From contig NZ_KV823542.1 of assembly GCF_001815985.1 (NCBI RefSeq), forward strand, positions 1 through 38,825: DNA of 38,825 bases, written 5' to 3'. Positions 9,101 through 19,134 of this stretch are shown in pieces (the first letter of the stretch is position 1; each line of letters begins with the position of its first letter). Below the pieces are notes generated by a model. The model searched no databases and was not told the DNA's origin. It saw nothing but the letters and a program-made list of their open reading frames with translations. This DNA comes from Corynebacterium sp. HMSC27B11 (lineage in GTDB: Bacteria; Actinomycetota; Actinomycetes; Mycobacteriales; Mycobacteriaceae). Made by a program: the position numbers and the translations under genes.

Positions 9101-9976
9101 CTAACTGCCGATGAGCGCAGTCTTAACGCTCGCAACAGCCGACTCGGTGCCGGCCACCGACCAGGTCTTGCCCGCGGCCTCGATCTGCTCGGTCACACCA
9201 CCGGCGCCCTCCACGAGCGCCCGGCCCGGCAGCCAGTCCCAGGCCGCCACGGAGTCCTGAATCCAGCAGCCGAGCTCCCCGGAGGCCACGCCGGCCATGT
9301 CCACGGAAGCTGAGCCGAGCATACGGACGGTCGCGAAGTTGCCGGTTACCGCGATCCAGGCGTCCCTAACCTCTGGCACGGAAAACAGCGGTGGGTGCAG
9401 GTAGGTGCCGACCACGGTGCGCTCCGCAGGGGTGTTCTTGAACTCCGGGACCGGCTGAGCATCGCGGGTGGTGGGGATCTCCGGGCCACCGAACCAGGTG
9501 TAGCCCATGGCGGGGCGGTGCACGGCGCCGAAGATGACCTCCTCCGGGTCATTCGGGTCGCCCTTAACCAGGGCAAGCGCGGAGCACCAGTAGTCCGAGC
9601 CGGTGGTGAAGTTATAGGTCCCGTCCACGGGGTCGATCACCCAGGTCCTCCCGCTGGTCCCTTCGCGCCGGGTGCCTTCCTCGCCGAGGACGCCGTCCTC
9701 CGGTCGGATCGTCTCCAGCGCATCGGTGATGAACTTCTCGGCGGCCCGATCCGCGGCGGTGACGACGTCGGAGATGGAGGTCTTCGTCTCCGTCTCGAGC
9801 CCGGAGGCGCGCATCCGCCACGCCAGGCGGGCGGCGTTGTACACCAGCGCCTGGGCGAGGTGGTTATCGGTGTCGTCGACGTGCGCGACGATGAAGGTTT
9901 TGATGATCGCGTTGAGCATCTCCTCCGGCACCGGGGAGTTGCCGGTGGAGGTGGACGTATTCTTTGCCTTAGCCAT
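9101..9976 (-). CDS. Inositol monophosphatase family protein
   Basis: This is a second IMPase-fold phosphatase, 291 residues. It carries [13 protein letters not shown], the metal site [19 protein letters not shown] and the C-terminal [18 protein letters not shown]. Residues 1-20 are polar and divergent. The ATG at 9976 (MAKAKN) is chosen. An in-frame ATG at 9985 is possible, but any longer frame would run antisense through prfB. CACAAT lies 7 bases upstream, so leaderless transcription is possible. It is divergent from prfB by 39 bases and precedes hisN on the same strand. The substrate is unknown; inositol-1-phosphate or another sugar phosphate is plausible. Confidence 0.9.
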   Translation of the reverse strand: MAKAKNTSTSTGNSPVPEEMLNAIIKTFIVAHVDDTDNHLAQALVYNAARLAWRMRASGLETETKTSISDVVTAADRAAEKFITDALETIRPEDGVLGEEGTRREGTSGRTWVIDPVDGTYNFTTGSDYWCSALALVKGDPNDPEEVIFGAVHRPAMGYTWFGGPEIPTTRDAQPVPEFKNTPAERTVVGTYLHPPLFSVPEVRDAWIAVTGNFATVRMLGSASVDMAGVASGELGCWIQDSVAAWDWLPGRALVEGAGGVTEQIEAAGKTWSVAGTESAVASVKTALIGS

Positions 9977-10001
9977 ACATCCCATTGTGCACACTGCCGG
10001 G

Positions 10002-10007
10002 TAGACT
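10002..10007 (+). promoter_or_regulatory. -10 box of prfB, leaderless type
   Basis: TAGACT with 8 bases to the prfB ATG. There is no Shine-Dalgarno, and only 39 bases separate prfB from the divergent phosphatase gene. Confidence 0.5.
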
Positions 10008-10015
10008 TGCGCACT

Positions 10016-11149
10016 ATGCAACCGGATGTGAGCTCTGATCTGAAAGACCTGGAAGGCACCCTGACCACCATCGAGCGGGTGTTGGACCTCGACGAGCTGG
10101 ACTCGCGGGCCCGCGAGCTGGAGGATCAGGCCGCCGACCCCTCGCTGTGGGACGATCCGGATCACGCCCAGCAGGTCACCTCGGAGCTCTCCCGTGTGCA
10201 GGCCAAGCTGAAGAAAATCCGCGAGCTGCGCCAGCGGCTGGACGACCTCCCGGTGCTCTACAACATGGCCGAGGAGGAGGCCGCGGAGGATCCGGCGGCG
10301 GCCGAGGACGCCGCCGCGATGGCGGAGGAGGAGCGCACGGCGCTGCGGGCCGCCATCGAATCCCTGGAGATCACCACGATGCTCTCCGGCGAGTACGACC
10401 AGCGCGAGGCGCTGGTCAACATCCGCTCCGGCGCCGGTGGGGTGGATGCCGCGGACTGGGCGGAGATGCTGTTGCGCATGTACACCCGCTGGGCCGAGCA
10501 GCACGGCCACAAGGTGGATATCTACGACATTTCCTACGCGGAGGAGGCGGGTATTAAGTCCGCGACCTTCGTCATCCACGGTGACTATATGTACGGCACG
10601 CTCTCCGTGGAGCAGGGCGCCCACCGCCTGGTGCGCATCAGCCCCTTCGATAACCAGGGGCGCCGCCAGACCAGCTTCGCCGAGGTGGAGGTCCTGCCCG
10701 TCGTGGAGCAGACGGACTCCATCGAGGTGCCGGATGCGGACGTCCGCGTGGACGTCTACCGCTCCTCCGGTCCGGGCGGGCAGTCGGTGAACACTACGGA
10801 TTCCGCGGTGCGCCTGACCCACATCCCAACCGGCATCGTCGTGACCTGCCAGAACGAGAAGTCCCAGATCCAGAACAAGGCCTCCGCCATGCGCGTGCTG
10901 CAGGCCAAGCTGTTGGAGAAGAAGCGCCAGGAGGAGAAGGCCGAAATGGATGCCCTTGGCGCGGGCGGCAACGCCTCCTGGGGCAACCAGATGCGCTCCT
11001 ACGTGCTGCACCCGTACCAGATGGTCAAGGATCTGCGCACCGAATACGAGGTCGGGGACCCGCAGAAGGTCCTCGACGGCGACCTCGACGGGCTCATCGA
11101 GGCCGGCATCCGCTGGCGCATGGCGCAGCAGCAGGAGGAGAACGCCTAA
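10016..11149 (+). CDS. prfB: Peptide chain release factor 2
   Basis: RF2 recognises UAA and UGA and triggers peptide release. The 377-residue product has the SPF anticodon tripeptide (residues 209-211, in [11 protein letters not shown]) and the catalytic GGQ (254-256, in [12 protein letters not shown]), with an N-terminal coiled region at 10-120. The reading frame is continuous from the ATG, so the autoregulatory +1 frameshift seen in many bacteria (an in-frame stop near codon 25) is absent. The start at 10016 follows a TAGACT box, suggesting a leaderless mRNA. At its 3' end the gene overlaps the convergent putA by 4 bases. Confidence 0.98.
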   Translation: MQPDVSSDLKDLEGTLTTIERVLDLDELDSRARELEDQAADPSLWDDPDHAQQVTSELSRVQAKLKKIRELRQRLDDLPVLYNMAEEEAAEDPAAAEDAAAMAEEERTALRAAIESLEITTMLSGEYDQREALVNIRSGAGGVDAADWAEMLLRMYTRWAEQHGHKVDIYDISYAEEAGIKSATFVIHGDYMYGTLSVEQGAHRLVRISPFDNQGRRQTSFAEVEVLPVVEQTDSIEVPDADVRVDVYRSSGPGGQSVNTTDSAVRLTHIPTGIVVTCQNEKSQIQNKASAMRVLQAKLLEKKRQEEKAEMDALGAGGNASWGNQMRSYVLHPYQMVKDLRTEYEVGDPQKVLDGDLDGLIEAGIRWRMAQQQEENA

Positions 11150-14100
11150 GGCGTCAGCCCGTGGATGTAGCCGAAGCGGTGCTCGGTGGTGGCGATGTTC
11201 TGCTCCAGCAGCATCGTCAGCAGCTCGCGGTGGCCATCCGGTAGCACCGGCTGGTCGAAGATCTTCGAATTCGAGTCGACCGCGGCCTCGTAGAAGGCAT
11301 CTGGGCTCTCGCCCAGGGAGCGGATGCGGGAGTTCGCGGCCTTCGAGATCTCCGCGGCGAACACCAGGTCGCTGGCGATGCGGAAGCTCTTGCCCAGCTC
11401 ACCGAACTGCGCTGCCACCTCCTCGGACGCCGAGATATCCAGCTCCGTGCCGGTGACCGCCGCCCCCAGCTGGAGGCGCAGGACGTCGCGCGCCTTGGCG
11501 TCGGCGTTAACGCGGACGCGCAGCGGTTCCAGCAGCGGCTTGTAGCGGAAGACGTTGGACTCCACGACCATCGCCGACTTGTCGTGCTCGACGCCGAACT
11601 CCACGGCCATCGCGTGGGCGTCGGACTCCGCTGCCCGGCGGAGCCACTCGTGATCCGCGTCCTCCAGAACCGGGGAGCCGAGCCCGCGGAACTCTCGCAG
11701 CAGCTGGGTGATGCGGGGCTCGACCGTCCCGGAGGTCAGCTCCTCGACATTGCCTTCGGTCCACACGCCCTGTTGGGCGACGTAATTCGGGCCGCCGGCC
11801 TTCGCCCCGGAGCCAATGGAGGAGCCCTTCCAACCACCGAAGGACTGGCGCTGCACGATCGCACCGGTGATGCCGCGCTCCACATAGGCATTGCCGACCT
11901 CGACCCGCTCGCGCCAATAGGCGGTCTCATCGCGGTCGATGGTGTGGATGCCGCCGGTCAGCGCGAAGCCGGTGGAGTTCTGCCACTCGATCGCCTCGTC
12001 CAGGTCCTTGGCATGCATGATGCCCGTGACCGGGCCGAAGGGCTCGTTGGTGTGGTACCAACTGCCCGGCTGCACGTTATCGCGAATACCCGGGCTCCAC
12101 AGGGTGCCGGTCTCGTCCAGCTGCTTCGGCTTGACCAGCCACTTCTCGCCCCTATCGAGCTTGCGTAGCGCCCGGTCCAGCTTCTCGCCTGGGGCCTCGA
12201 TGATGCCGTTCATGTACGTGGAGATGTCGGTGCCGCGACCCACCTTGATGGACTCCACGGCATCCACCAGCTGGTTCATGAAGCGCTCGTTCTTGGACAT
12301 CGAGCCCACGGTGATGATCAGGGAGGCTGCGGAGCACTTCTGGCCCGCGTTGCCGAAGGCGGACTGGTAGATATCCTCCACCGCCAGGTCCGGGTCCGCG
12401 GCCGGGGTGACGATGATGGCGTTCTTGCCGGAGGTCTCCGCGTTCAGGACCTTGCGCGGGTCCCAGCTGCGGAACAGCTGTGCGGTCTCCGAGGCCCCCG
12501 TGAGGATCACGGATTCCACGTCCGGGTGGCTGATCAGGCGCTTGCCAGCCTCGTCCTCGTCGGCGTTGACCAACTGGAGCAGGTCCTCGCCGACACCGGC
12601 CTCGCGCATGGCCTCGACGAAGACCTCGGCGATGCGCAGCACCTGGGGTGCGGGCTTGAGGATCACGGCGGCGCCAGCAGCCAGCGCGGCCGTCACACCG
12701 CCCACCGGGATCGCCACGGGAAAGTTCCACGGCGGGGTGACCACGACGACCTTGTACGGGGTGAAGTTCGAACCGCGGTGACGGTCCATCTGGCGAGCGG
12801 ATTCCGCGTAGTAGTGCGCCATGTCGATGGCCTCGGAGATCTCCGGGTCGGATTCCGCGATCGTCTTATCGGCCTCGAAAGCCGCCGCAGAAATCAGGCG
12901 GCCACGGTAGTTCGCCAGCGAATCAGCGACCTTGTCCAGCAGCTCGGCACGCTCCGCGCCGGTCTTCTGCCCCCACGCTCCCTCGTGGGTCTCAACGGCA
13001 CGCTGCACGATCTTGTCGATCTCCGCCGGGTCGGCGACCAGCGGCGACTGTGCCGGGCCTGGGTCGGCCTCCGGGGTGAGTAGAGTGCGGGCCCACTCGC
13101 GGTTCTGCGCCAGCGATGGGTCGGTGTCCGGCTCGTTGGCGAAGTTGCCCGGGATGGAACCGCCGGTGGCGCCGACCTTGTCCCTGGCCTCCTGGATGCG
13201 GTCCTGGGTGCGGCGCGGGCCGTGGTAGGTATCCCAGCGCTCGGAAACGGCCTTGCGGAAGCGGTTCTCCTGGTTTTCCATCGGCGTCAGGCCGGTGTCG
13301 TCGTCCTCCTCCGGGGTAAACAGCGCATAGAGGAAGTTCTGCTTCGCGCCGTTTTCTTCCAGGCGGCGGACCAGGTAGGACACGGCGACGTCGAAGTCCT
13401 CCTTGCGGACCACCGGCGTGTACAGGATTAGGTTGCCGGCCTTCTTCTGCACCTCGCTGGACTGTGCGGGCGCCATGCCCTGCAGCATCTCGATGTCCAG
13501 CTGGTCCTCGACGCCACGCTTCTTCGCGATCTCCAGCGCAAGCGCGACGTGATAGACGTTGTGGCTGGCCACGCCGATGCGGATGGCCTGCGCGTTTTCC
13601 GGGTTCAGCACCCAGTCGATCAAGCGCAGGTAGTTGGCGTCCACTTCCGCCTTCGTGAGGTAGGGCGTCTGCGGCCAGTTGTGCATCTCGGCGTCCACAC
13701 GCTCCATGGACAGGTTGGCGCCCTTCACGAGGCGCACCTTGATCTTCGCGCCGCCCTTGGCGACGCGCTGCTTGGCGAACTCCGTCAGGCGCTGGAGGGC
13801 CTCGAAGGAATCCGGCAAATAGGCCTGCAGCACGATGCCGACCTCCAGGTCGAGGAACTCCTCCTCGTCCAGCAGCTCGGTGAACAGTTCCAGCGTCAGG
13901 TCGAGGTCCTCGTAGGCCTCCATGTCGAGGTTGACGAACGTCGGTTTGCCGGACGGGCCCTGGGCCGCCTTCTTGGCCTCGCGGTACAGCGGACGCAGGC
14001 GGTCCTTCAGGCGGTCGACGGAGCCGCGGAAATCCCAGTGGTTGAGCTGGGAGACCACGGAGCTGGCCTTGACGGAGACGTACTCCACCTTCGGGTTCCG

Positions 14101-14655
14101 GATCAGGTCGATAGTCTGCTGCAGGCGTCGCTTGGCCTCCGCCTCGCCGAGGACGGCCTCGCCCAGCAGGTTGAGGTTGAGGGTGAATCCCTTCTCCCGG
14201 GCGTCGTCGAGCATCGCGTCCAATGTCTCGGAGCCGGCGTCCAACACCAGGTGGCCGACGGTGGAGCGCAGGTACTTTCGCGCGATGGGCATCACGACGT
14301 TCGGCAGGATCGGGGCTGCGATGGAGCCCGCCGTGACCAGGATCGTGTCGATCAGGCCGAGGAATGCCGGGGCCGGCTCGGTGCGCTTGAAGGGGGAGGC
14401 GATCTTCGCGAACTCTTCGGCCGCGACCTTGTTGTCCTCCGGCCGGGCCACGCGGTCGACGAAGCTGAAGGTGAACTCGACGCCGTGCGGGTCGTGGACC
14501 ATGTCGGCCAGCTGCTTCGTGGCTGGGGCGGTTTCCTTGACCTCCAGCCACTTATCGGCCTGTTCGATGGCGACGTCGACGAGGCCCTCCATGTCCTGGT
14601 TCGGCGCGAGGTCCTGGTGCGCGGTGTTCTTGCTGTTCTCCGTGTGGGAAGTCAT
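11146..14655 (-). CDS. putA: Bifunctional proline dehydrogenase / delta-1-pyrroline-5-carboxylate dehydrogenase
   Basis: PutA oxidises proline to glutamate in two steps. The product has 1169 residues. The FAD-dependent PRODH barrel spans roughly residues 90-440 ([55 protein letters not shown]). The ALDH domain spans about 540-1020 ([27 protein letters not shown], nucleophile [11 protein letters not shown] with Cys774, [20 protein letters not shown]). A 150-residue C-terminal extension follows. There is no N-terminal ribbon-helix-helix domain, so unlike E. coli PutA it should not repress its own gene. The ATG at 14655 has only a weak AGAGAGA upstream. It is convergent with prfB, and the stops overlap. 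A small leaderless ORF lies upstream. Confidence 0.97.
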   Translation of the reverse strand: MTSHTENSKNTAHQDLAPNQDMEGLVDVAIEQADKWLEVKETAPATKQLADMVHDPHGVEFTFSFVDRVARPEDNKVAAEEFAKIASPFKRTEPAPAFLGLIDTILVTAGSIAAPILPNVVMPIARKYLRSTVGHLVLDAGSETLDAMLDDAREKGFTLNLNLLGEAVLGEAEAKRRLQQTIDLIRNPKVEYVSVKASSVVSQLNHWDFRGSVDRLKDRLRPLYREAKKAAQGPSGKPTFVNLDMEAYEDLDLTLELFTELLDEEEFLDLEVGIVLQAYLPDSFEALQRLTEFAKQRVAKGGAKIKVRLVKGANLSMERVDAEMHNWPQTPYLTKAEVDANYLRLIDWVLNPENAQAIRIGVASHNVYHVALALEIAKKRGVEDQLDIEMLQGMAPAQSSEVQKKAGNLILYTPVVRKEDFDVAVSYLVRRLEENGAKQNFLYALFTPEEDDDTGLTPMENQENRFRKAVSERWDTYHGPRRTQDRIQEARDKVGATGGSIPGNFANEPDTDPSLAQNREWARTLLTPEADPGPAQSPLVADPAEIDKIVQRAVETHEGAWGQKTGAERAELLDKVADSLANYRGRLISAAAFEADKTIAESDPEISEAIDMAHYYAESARQMDRHRGSNFTPYKVVVVTPPWNFPVAIPVGGVTAALAAGAAVILKPAPQVLRIAEVFVEAMREAGVGEDLLQLVNADEDEAGKRLISHPDVESVILTGASETAQLFRSWDPRKVLNAETSGKNAIIVTPAADPDLAVEDIYQSAFGNAGQKCSAASLIITVGSMSKNERFMNQLVDAVESIKVGRGTDISTYMNGIIEAPGEKLDRALRKLDRGEKWLVKPKQLDETGTLWSPGIRDNVQPGSWYHTNEPFGPVTGIMHAKDLDEAIEWQNSTGFALTGGIHTIDRDETAYWRERVEVGNAYVERGITGAIVQRQSFGGWKGSSIGSGAKAGGPNYVAQQGVWTEGNVEELTSGTVEPRITQLLREFRGLGSPVLEDADHEWLRRAAESDAHAMAVEFGVEHDKSAMVVESNVFRYKPLLEPLRVRVNADAKARDVLRLQLGAAVTGTELDISASEEVAAQFGELGKSFRIASDLVFAAEISKAANSRIRSLGESPDAFYEAAVDSNSKIFDQPVLPDGHRELLTMLLEQNIATTEHRFGYIHGLTP

Positions 14656-14784
14656 GGTCGCTGTCTCTCTATGTGTGAGGGGTTCCCGTTGTGGCCTGGC
14701 TCCACTGCGGTTTTTGGGGAGCCGAAAAGAAGGCCTCGAACGGGCAGGGCAAGAGGGGGACCGGCTGCCGGGGCAGGGGCGGTC

Positions 14785-14952
14785 TTAGACAGTGAGAACG
14801 GGCGGGCGGTCACCGGGGCGGCGGCGACGATCGCGGGAGAGCGCGCGCAGCCGGGTTTGAGCGGCCCGGCTCAACGCGCCGCGGTACTGGGGGCGGTATC
14901 GGGCGATGTGCCCGGTGTCGCACCCCGCGGGGGAAGCCGTGTCGTTCCACAT
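14785..14952 (-). CDS. Possible leaderless leader peptide upstream of putA, 55 residues
   Basis: An ATG at 14952 opens 55 codons that end in TAA at 14785, 129 bases before putA. The ATG is 6 bases after TAGATT (14959-14964), the spacing of leaderless corynebacterial genes, and just beyond the terminator of the upstream transporter gene. The peptide begins MWNDTASPAGCDTGH and is Arg/Pro-rich near its end (ALSRDRRRRPGDRPPVLTV), with two adjacent Pro codons. Between its stop and putA a stem GGCTCC / GGAGCC (14703-14728 region) can form. A regulatory leader responding to proline or arginine supply is a hypothesis; chance is not excluded in 65% GC sequence. Confidence 0.35.
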   Translation of the reverse strand: MWNDTASPAGCDTGHIARYRPQYRGALSRAAQTRLRALSRDRRRRPGDRPPVLTV

Positions 14953-14958
14953 GACCCA

Positions 14959-14964
14959 AATCTA
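14959..14964 (-). promoter_or_regulatory. Candidate -10 box for the putA transcript
   Basis: TAGATT on the minus strand, downstream of the transporter terminator and 304 bases before the putA ATG. No convincing -35 box is seen at 16-18 bases; a TTGCTG lies 20 bases upstream. Apart from this box, the small ORF and the GGCTCC stem, I see nothing definite in 14656-14991. Confidence 0.4.
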
Positions 14965-14991
14965 CGCCCTTTTCGGGGCTGTTTCAGCAAG

Positions 14992-15036
14992 TGAAATAAA
15001 AACCGCGCACTTCCCAGGTGCGGGGGAGTGCGCGGT
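14992..15036 (-). terminator. Intrinsic terminator after the AbgT-family gene
   Basis: ACCGCGCACT (15002-15011) and AGTGCGCGGT (15027-15036) form a perfect 10-bp stem. On the minus strand it is followed by TTTTTATTTC. It lies 47 bases past the transporter stop. Confidence 0.9.
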
Positions 15037-15082
15037 GCGAGGGGCGTGCCCGGGCGGCAGACTATCCGGCGGGTAGCTGCGC

Positions 15083-16765
15083 CTAGGCCGGGTAGTCCAT
15101 CGGGGTGCCCGGGCCCAGCGGGATGCCGAGTAGCCACCAGACGACGAAGAAGAGGAACCAGCCAATGAGCATCGCCGTCGCATAGGGAAGCGCGAGCGAC
15201 ATCAACGTGCCGATGCCCGAGCGCGAGTAGTAACGCTGCAGGAAGGTCAGCGCTAGCGCGAAGTAGGGGCTCATCGGGGTGATGATGTTCGACGGCGAAT
15301 CACCCATGCGGAAGAGCATCTGGGTGACCTCGGGGGAGTAGCCCAAGTACATGAACATCGGCACCACGATCGGGGCCATCAGAGCCCACTGCGCGGATCC
15401 CGAGGTGATCAGCAGGTTCAGGCCCGCGACCAGCAGGACGAGGAGACCGAAGAGCAGCAGCGGGGGAAAGTCCGCCTTCTGCAGGATCTCCGCGCCGGTG
15501 ATGGCGGTCCAGGAGCCCAGGTTGGACTCGGTGAACCACGCCAGGAATTGGGCGACGGCGAAGAAGAGCACCATCATCGGCAGCAGTGTCTTCAGTCCGC
15601 GGGCCATCCACTCCGGCACCTGGTGCCACTTTGTCAGGGTTTTGGCGGCCAGGCCGTAGACCACACCGAGCAGGAAGAAGCCGACGGCGATGGGGACACC
15701 GACGTCCGTAATCAGGGGGCTTTCCATCACCGCGCCGCCCTCGCCCTGCAGCGGGGAGCTGGGGACAAACAGGGCGGCGAAGTACGCTGCGAAGAAGACG
15801 ACGGCGGCGACGCCGGTCCACTTCAGGGCGCGGACCTCCTTCTCGCTGAGGGCGAGGTCTGCCTCCAGCTCGTCCTTCGTCATGTCCTTGGCGTCCTTGT
15901 CGAGGGCTGCGCTGCCCTCGGAGTCGACGTGCTCGGCGTTGCCGAAGGTCAGCTCCTCGTAGTTGATCCGATCGTGGTCGACCAGCTCGAGGGCCTTCTT
16001 ATTGATATAGAGCTCCGTGACTGCGGTGATGATCAGCGCGAGGACGACCGCGGAAGCCATGACGAAGAAGTAATTAGCCAGCGGGGAGACCACGTACTCG
16101 GCGTCCGCGATGTTGGCGGCCGAGGTGGAGATGCCTGCGAGCAGCACGTCCGTGATGTTGAGGACCAGCGAGGAGTTGAAGCCTGCCGAGGAGGCGGCGA
16201 AGGCGACCATCGCACCGACGATGGGGGAGCGTCCCATCGCGCGGAAACTCATCGCACCGATGGGGATGAGGATGACGTAGACGGCGTCCGAGGCGACTGA
16301 GCCGGTCACACCAGCCAGCGCCACGACGAAGGTGAGGCTCTTCGGACCCACCTTGCTCACCACCGCGCGCACCGTCGAGGCGATCAGACCGGAGTGTTCC
16401 GCGATGGCCACGCCCAGCATGACGGTGATGATGAGCCCGAGCGGCGGGAAGCTGGTGTAGTTTTCGACCGCGTTGGAGACGATGGAAGACAAGCCCTCGG
16501 CGGAGAGCAGGTTCTTCACGACGACGGTTTCGCCGGATTCGGGGTCCTTCGCGCTCAGCCCGGCCAGTGAGCCCAGCCAGGAGCTGACGAGGACGAGTCC
16601 GCCGATGATGACGAAGAGCCAGAAGGGCTCTGGCAGTTTATTGCCGACGCGCTCCACCCAGCCGAGGAAACCGCCAACCTTCTCAGGCGCGTGTTCCTCG
16701 TGGTGTTCTTCGCTGTGGTCGGTTTTCTGGTCGCTGTGCTTGTTCGCTGTCTTCTCGGCAGTCAC
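15083..16765 (-). CDS. AbgT-family transporter
   Basis: This is a 560-residue polytopic membrane protein of the AbgT family, whose members import p-aminobenzoyl-glutamate or export antimetabolites such as sulfonamides. A His/Glu-rich cytoplasmic N-terminus (HSEEHHEEHAPEK) precedes about 12 hydrophobic segments. Family-like segments are GWVERVGNKLPEPFWLF, ASDAVYVILIPIGAMSFRAM, the hairpin SSAGFNSSLVLN, and a C-terminal GDSPSNIITPMSPYFALAL. The start is GTG at 16765 with AAGGGAAG upstream. It lies between prfB and ftsE with putA downstream on the same strand, but its own terminator separates it from putA. The substrate is unknown. Confidence 0.9.
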   Translation of the reverse strand: MTAEKTANKHSDQKTDHSEEHHEEHAPEKVGGFLGWVERVGNKLPEPFWLFVIIGGLVLVSSWLGSLAGLSAKDPESGETVVVKNLLSAEGLSSIVSNAVENYTSFPPLGLIITVMLGVAIAEHSGLIASTVRAVVSKVGPKSLTFVVALAGVTGSVASDAVYVILIPIGAMSFRAMGRSPIVGAMVAFAASSAGFNSSLVLNITDVLLAGISTSAANIADAEYVVSPLANYFFVMASAVVLALIITAVTELYINKKALELVDHDRINYEELTFGNAEHVDSEGSAALDKDAKDMTKDELEADLALSEKEVRALKWTGVAAVVFFAAYFAALFVPSSPLQGEGGAVMESPLITDVGVPIAVGFFLLGVVYGLAAKTLTKWHQVPEWMARGLKTLLPMMVLFFAVAQFLAWFTESNLGSWTAITGAEILQKADFPPLLLFGLLVLLVAGLNLLITSGSAQWALMAPIVVPMFMYLGYSPEVTQMLFRMGDSPSNIITPMSPYFALALTFLQRYYSRSGIGTLMSLALPYATAMLIGWFLFFVVWWLLGIPLGPGTPMDYPA

Positions 16766-16802
16766 ACGCTTCCCTTCTGTAACAGTTTCATCTTTGGTTC
16801 GC

Positions 16803-16808
16803 TAAGGT
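16803..16808 (+). promoter_or_regulatory. -10 box of ftsE, leaderless type
   Basis: TAAGGT with 7 bases to the ftsE GTG; no Shine-Dalgarno. The whole divergent gap to the AbgT-family gene is 50 bases. Confidence 0.5.
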
Positions 16809-16815
16809 TAGAGCC

Positions 16816-17505
16816 GTGATCACTTTCGATAACGTTTCCAAGAGCTACCGGACCTCAACCCGGCCTGCGCTCCAGAATATTTCCGCAGAGATCGAAAAGG
16901 GCGAGTTTGTCTTTCTTATTGGCCCTTCCGGTTCCGGAAAGTCTACGTTTCTGCAGCTCATGGTCCGCGAAGAGGCGCTGGACTCCGGTGACCTGCATGT
17001 CGCCGGGTTCCATGTCAACGCGCTGAAGGATAAGGAAGTCCCGAAGCTGCGCCAGCGCATCGGCTACGTCTTCCAGGACTTCCGTCTGCTCCAGAAGAAG
17101 ACGGTCTTCGAGAACGTCGCATTCGCCCTCGAGGTGATCGGCAAGAAGCGCCCGGACATCGAGAAGCTGGTCCCGGCTGCCCTCGAGACCGTGGGCCTGC
17201 AGGGCAAGGAGAACCGCTTCCCGCACGAACTTTCCGGCGGCGAGCAGCAGCGCGTCGCTATCGCCCGCGCCTCCGTCAACCGCCCGCTCGTCCTGCTTGC
17301 CGACGAGCCGACCGGAAACCTTGACCCGGATACCTCCGCCGAGATCATGAACCTGCTCAACCGCATCAACCAGCAGGGCACCACCGTCGTCATGTCCACC
17401 CACGACGACGTCGCCGTCGACTCCATGCGCAAGCGCGTCATCGAACTGCACAACGGTGAGCTCGTGCGCGACGACGCCCGCGGCATGTACGGCGTCGGCC
17501 ACTAA
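16816..17505 (+). CDS. ftsE: Cell division ATP-binding protein FtsE
   Basis: FtsE is the ATPase of the FtsEX complex, which controls peptidoglycan hydrolases at the septum. The 229-residue ABC protein shows Walker [10 protein letters not shown] (36-44), Q-loop Gln87 in [10 protein letters not shown], signature LSGGEQQ (139-145), Walker B VLLADEP (159-165) and the switch His in MSTHDDVAV. The GTG start at 16816 lies 7 bases after TAAGGT. ftsX follows after 30 bases. In actinobacteria ftsE usually follows prfB closely; here putA and a transporter on the opposite strand intervene. Confidence 0.98.
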   Translation: MITFDNVSKSYRTSTRPALQNISAEIEKGEFVFLIGPSGSGKSTFLQLMVREEALDSGDLHVAGFHVNALKDKEVPKLRQRIGYVFQDFRLLQKKTVFENVAFALEVIGKKRPDIEKLVPAALETVGLQGKENRFPHELSGGEQQRVAIARASVNRPLVLLADEPTGNLDPDTSAEIMNLLNRINQQGTTVVMSTHDDVAVDSMRKRVIELHNGELVRDDARGMYGVGH

Positions 17506-17535
17506 GCCGGGGCAACGAGGAAGGTTTAAATACTT

Positions 17536-18438
17536 ATGCGAAGTAACTTCATCACCCGCGAGGCCTTCGGTGGCCTGACCCGCAACGCCACCATGACGAT
17601 CGCGATGATCATCACCACCGCGATCTCTCTGGCGCTGCTGGCCACCGGTTTCCTCATGACCACGATGACCGAGCGCACCAAGGACATTTATATCGACCGC
17701 ATCGAGGTCATGGTTCAGCTCAAGGACGAGGTCTCGGTCGAGGACCCCGAGTGCGCGAAGCCGGAGTGTGCCAAGCTCCGTGAGCAGCTGGAGGGCGACG
17801 AGGCCGTCAAGTCCGTCACCTTCCGCAATAAGCAGCAGTCCTACGACCGTTTCGTGGAACTATTCCAGGACTCCGACCCGCGTCTGGTTGAGCAGACCAG
17901 CAAGGACGCCTTCCCGGCGGCCTTCCACGTCCGGCTGGAGGATCCGACCGACACCGCCCCGATCGACGCGGTGCGCGATAACCCGGTCGTTCAGGACGTC
18001 GTCGATCAGGGCGAGGACCTGCAGGCAGCGACCCGCAACCTGGACTCCATCCGTAACGCGGCGTTTTTCGTCGCCGCTGTGCAGGCGGTGGCCGCGATCT
18101 TCCTGATCGTGAACATGGTGCAGATCGCGGCGTACTCGCGCCGGGAGGAAATCAGCATCATGCGCATGGTGGGCGCGTCCCGTTGGTACACCCAGGCACC
18201 GTTCGTGCTGGAGGCCATCATCGGCGCGGTGATCGGTGCGGTCATCGCGGTGGGCGGAATGCTCGCCGGCAAGGCGCTGGTCGTGGACAAGGCGCTGGTC
18301 TCGGTCTACCGGGCCAACCTGGTCGCGAAGATCACCACCGCCGATATCTGGCTGATGGCACCGATCCTCGTCATCATCGGTGCCGCGGTGGCGGCGATCA
18401 CCGCGCAGATCACCCTGCGCTGGTACGTCAAGAACTAG
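17536..18438 (+). CDS. ftsX: Cell division protein FtsX
   Basis: FtsX is the membrane partner of FtsE and carries ATP-driven changes to an extracytoplasmic hydrolase regulator. The 300-residue product has the expected four helices: one near 20-45, then an extracytoplasmic domain at about 50-170 containing one Cys pair (DPECAKPECAKLRE), then three helices around 175-200, 225-245 and 270-292. A typical FtsX cytoplasmic stretch AAYSRREEISIMRMVGASRW is present. ATG at 17536 with GAGGAAGG about 11 bases upstream. It is cotranscribed with ftsE. Confidence 0.97.
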   Translation: MRSNFITREAFGGLTRNATMTIAMIITTAISLALLATGFLMTTMTERTKDIYIDRIEVMVQLKDEVSVEDPECAKPECAKLREQLEGDEAVKSVTFRNKQQSYDRFVELFQDSDPRLVEQTSKDAFPAAFHVRLEDPTDTAPIDAVRDNPVVQDVVDQGEDLQAATRNLDSIRNAAFFVAAVQAVAAIFLIVNMVQIAAYSRREEISIMRMVGASRWYTQAPFVLEAIIGAVIGAVIAVGGMLAGKALVVDKALVSVYRANLVAKITTADIWLMAPILVIIGAAVAAITAQITLRWYVKN

Positions 18439-18562
18439 CGTTGTGTTTGGCGGGGCTGGCTGATGGGGGATCGGCTGGCCCTTCTGCTTCCTCTTAGCTG
18501 GGCGCATTCGTCCTCGGCTCGACTGCTTTGCCGGAAGCACGGCTGGTAACGTGTGAGCAATC

Positions 18563-19099
18563 ATGGCTAAGAAGAGCACCCCGGTGGACTCCGGGAAATC
18601 GAAGGGGAAGAAGGCCTCCGCACCACGTGGTGGGGGCCCGGCTGTCATTGCCACCAACCGCAAGGCCCGCCACGACTATCACATCCTCGACACCTACGAG
18701 TGCGGCGTGGTGCTCGTCGGCACGGAGGTCAAGGCCCTGCGGGAGGGCAAGGCCAGCCTCGTGGACGCTTATGCCACCATCGATGCCGGCGAGGTCTGGC
18801 TGCGGGGGCTTCACATCCCGGAGTACTCCCGCGGCAACTACTGGAACCACACCCCGCGTCGCGTGCGTAAGCTGCTGCTGCACCGCCGCGAGATCGACTC
18901 GCTGATGGGCAAGGTCCGCGACGGCAACCACACGCTGGTTCCGCTGCAGCTGTACTTCGTCGACGGCAAGCTCAAGTGCGAGCTGGCCCTGGCCCGCGGT
19001 AAGCAGGACTACGACAAGCGCCAGGACATCAAGCGCCGCACCGAGGAGCGCGAAGTGGTCCGCGAGCTGGGGCGCAAGATCAAGGGGATGAAGGGCTAG
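18563..19099 (+). CDS. smpB: SsrA-binding protein SmpB
   Basis: SmpB binds tmRNA and places it in the A site of stalled ribosomes for trans-translation. The 178-residue product is slightly longer than usual because of a Lys/Ser-rich N-terminal 20 residues (MAKKSTPVDSGKSKGKKAS). Core segments include NRKARHDYHILDTYECGVVL, GTEVKALREGKASLVDAYA, the NYWNHTPRRVRKLLLHR loop and the C-terminal KGKQDYDKRQDIKRRTEERE-type basic tail. TAACGT (18547-18552) lies 10 bases before the ATG, so the leader would be very short. ssrA lies 1.16 kb downstream, with one unrecognised gene between. Confidence 0.98.
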   Translation: MAKKSTPVDSGKSKGKKASAPRGGGPAVIATNRKARHDYHILDTYECGVVLVGTEVKALREGKASLVDAYATIDAGEVWLRGLHIPEYSRGNYWNHTPRRVRKLLLHRREIDSLMGKVRDGNHTLVPLQLYFVDGKLKCELALARGKQDYDKRQDIKRRTEEREVVRELGRKIKGMKG

Positions 19100-19134
19100 G
19101 CGCCGCTGGCGTCGGGACGAAAAGGAGAACAGCC

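Noticed and set aside
9977..11011. N-terminal extension of the IMPase gene to 636 residues
   Set aside because: The extension is entirely antisense to prfB; the family start and the ATG at 9976 agree with a 291-residue protein.
12992..14994. Long frames on both strands over putA
   Set aside because: Out-of-frame shadows of putA with Arg/Pro/Gly-rich or His/Gln-rich composition.
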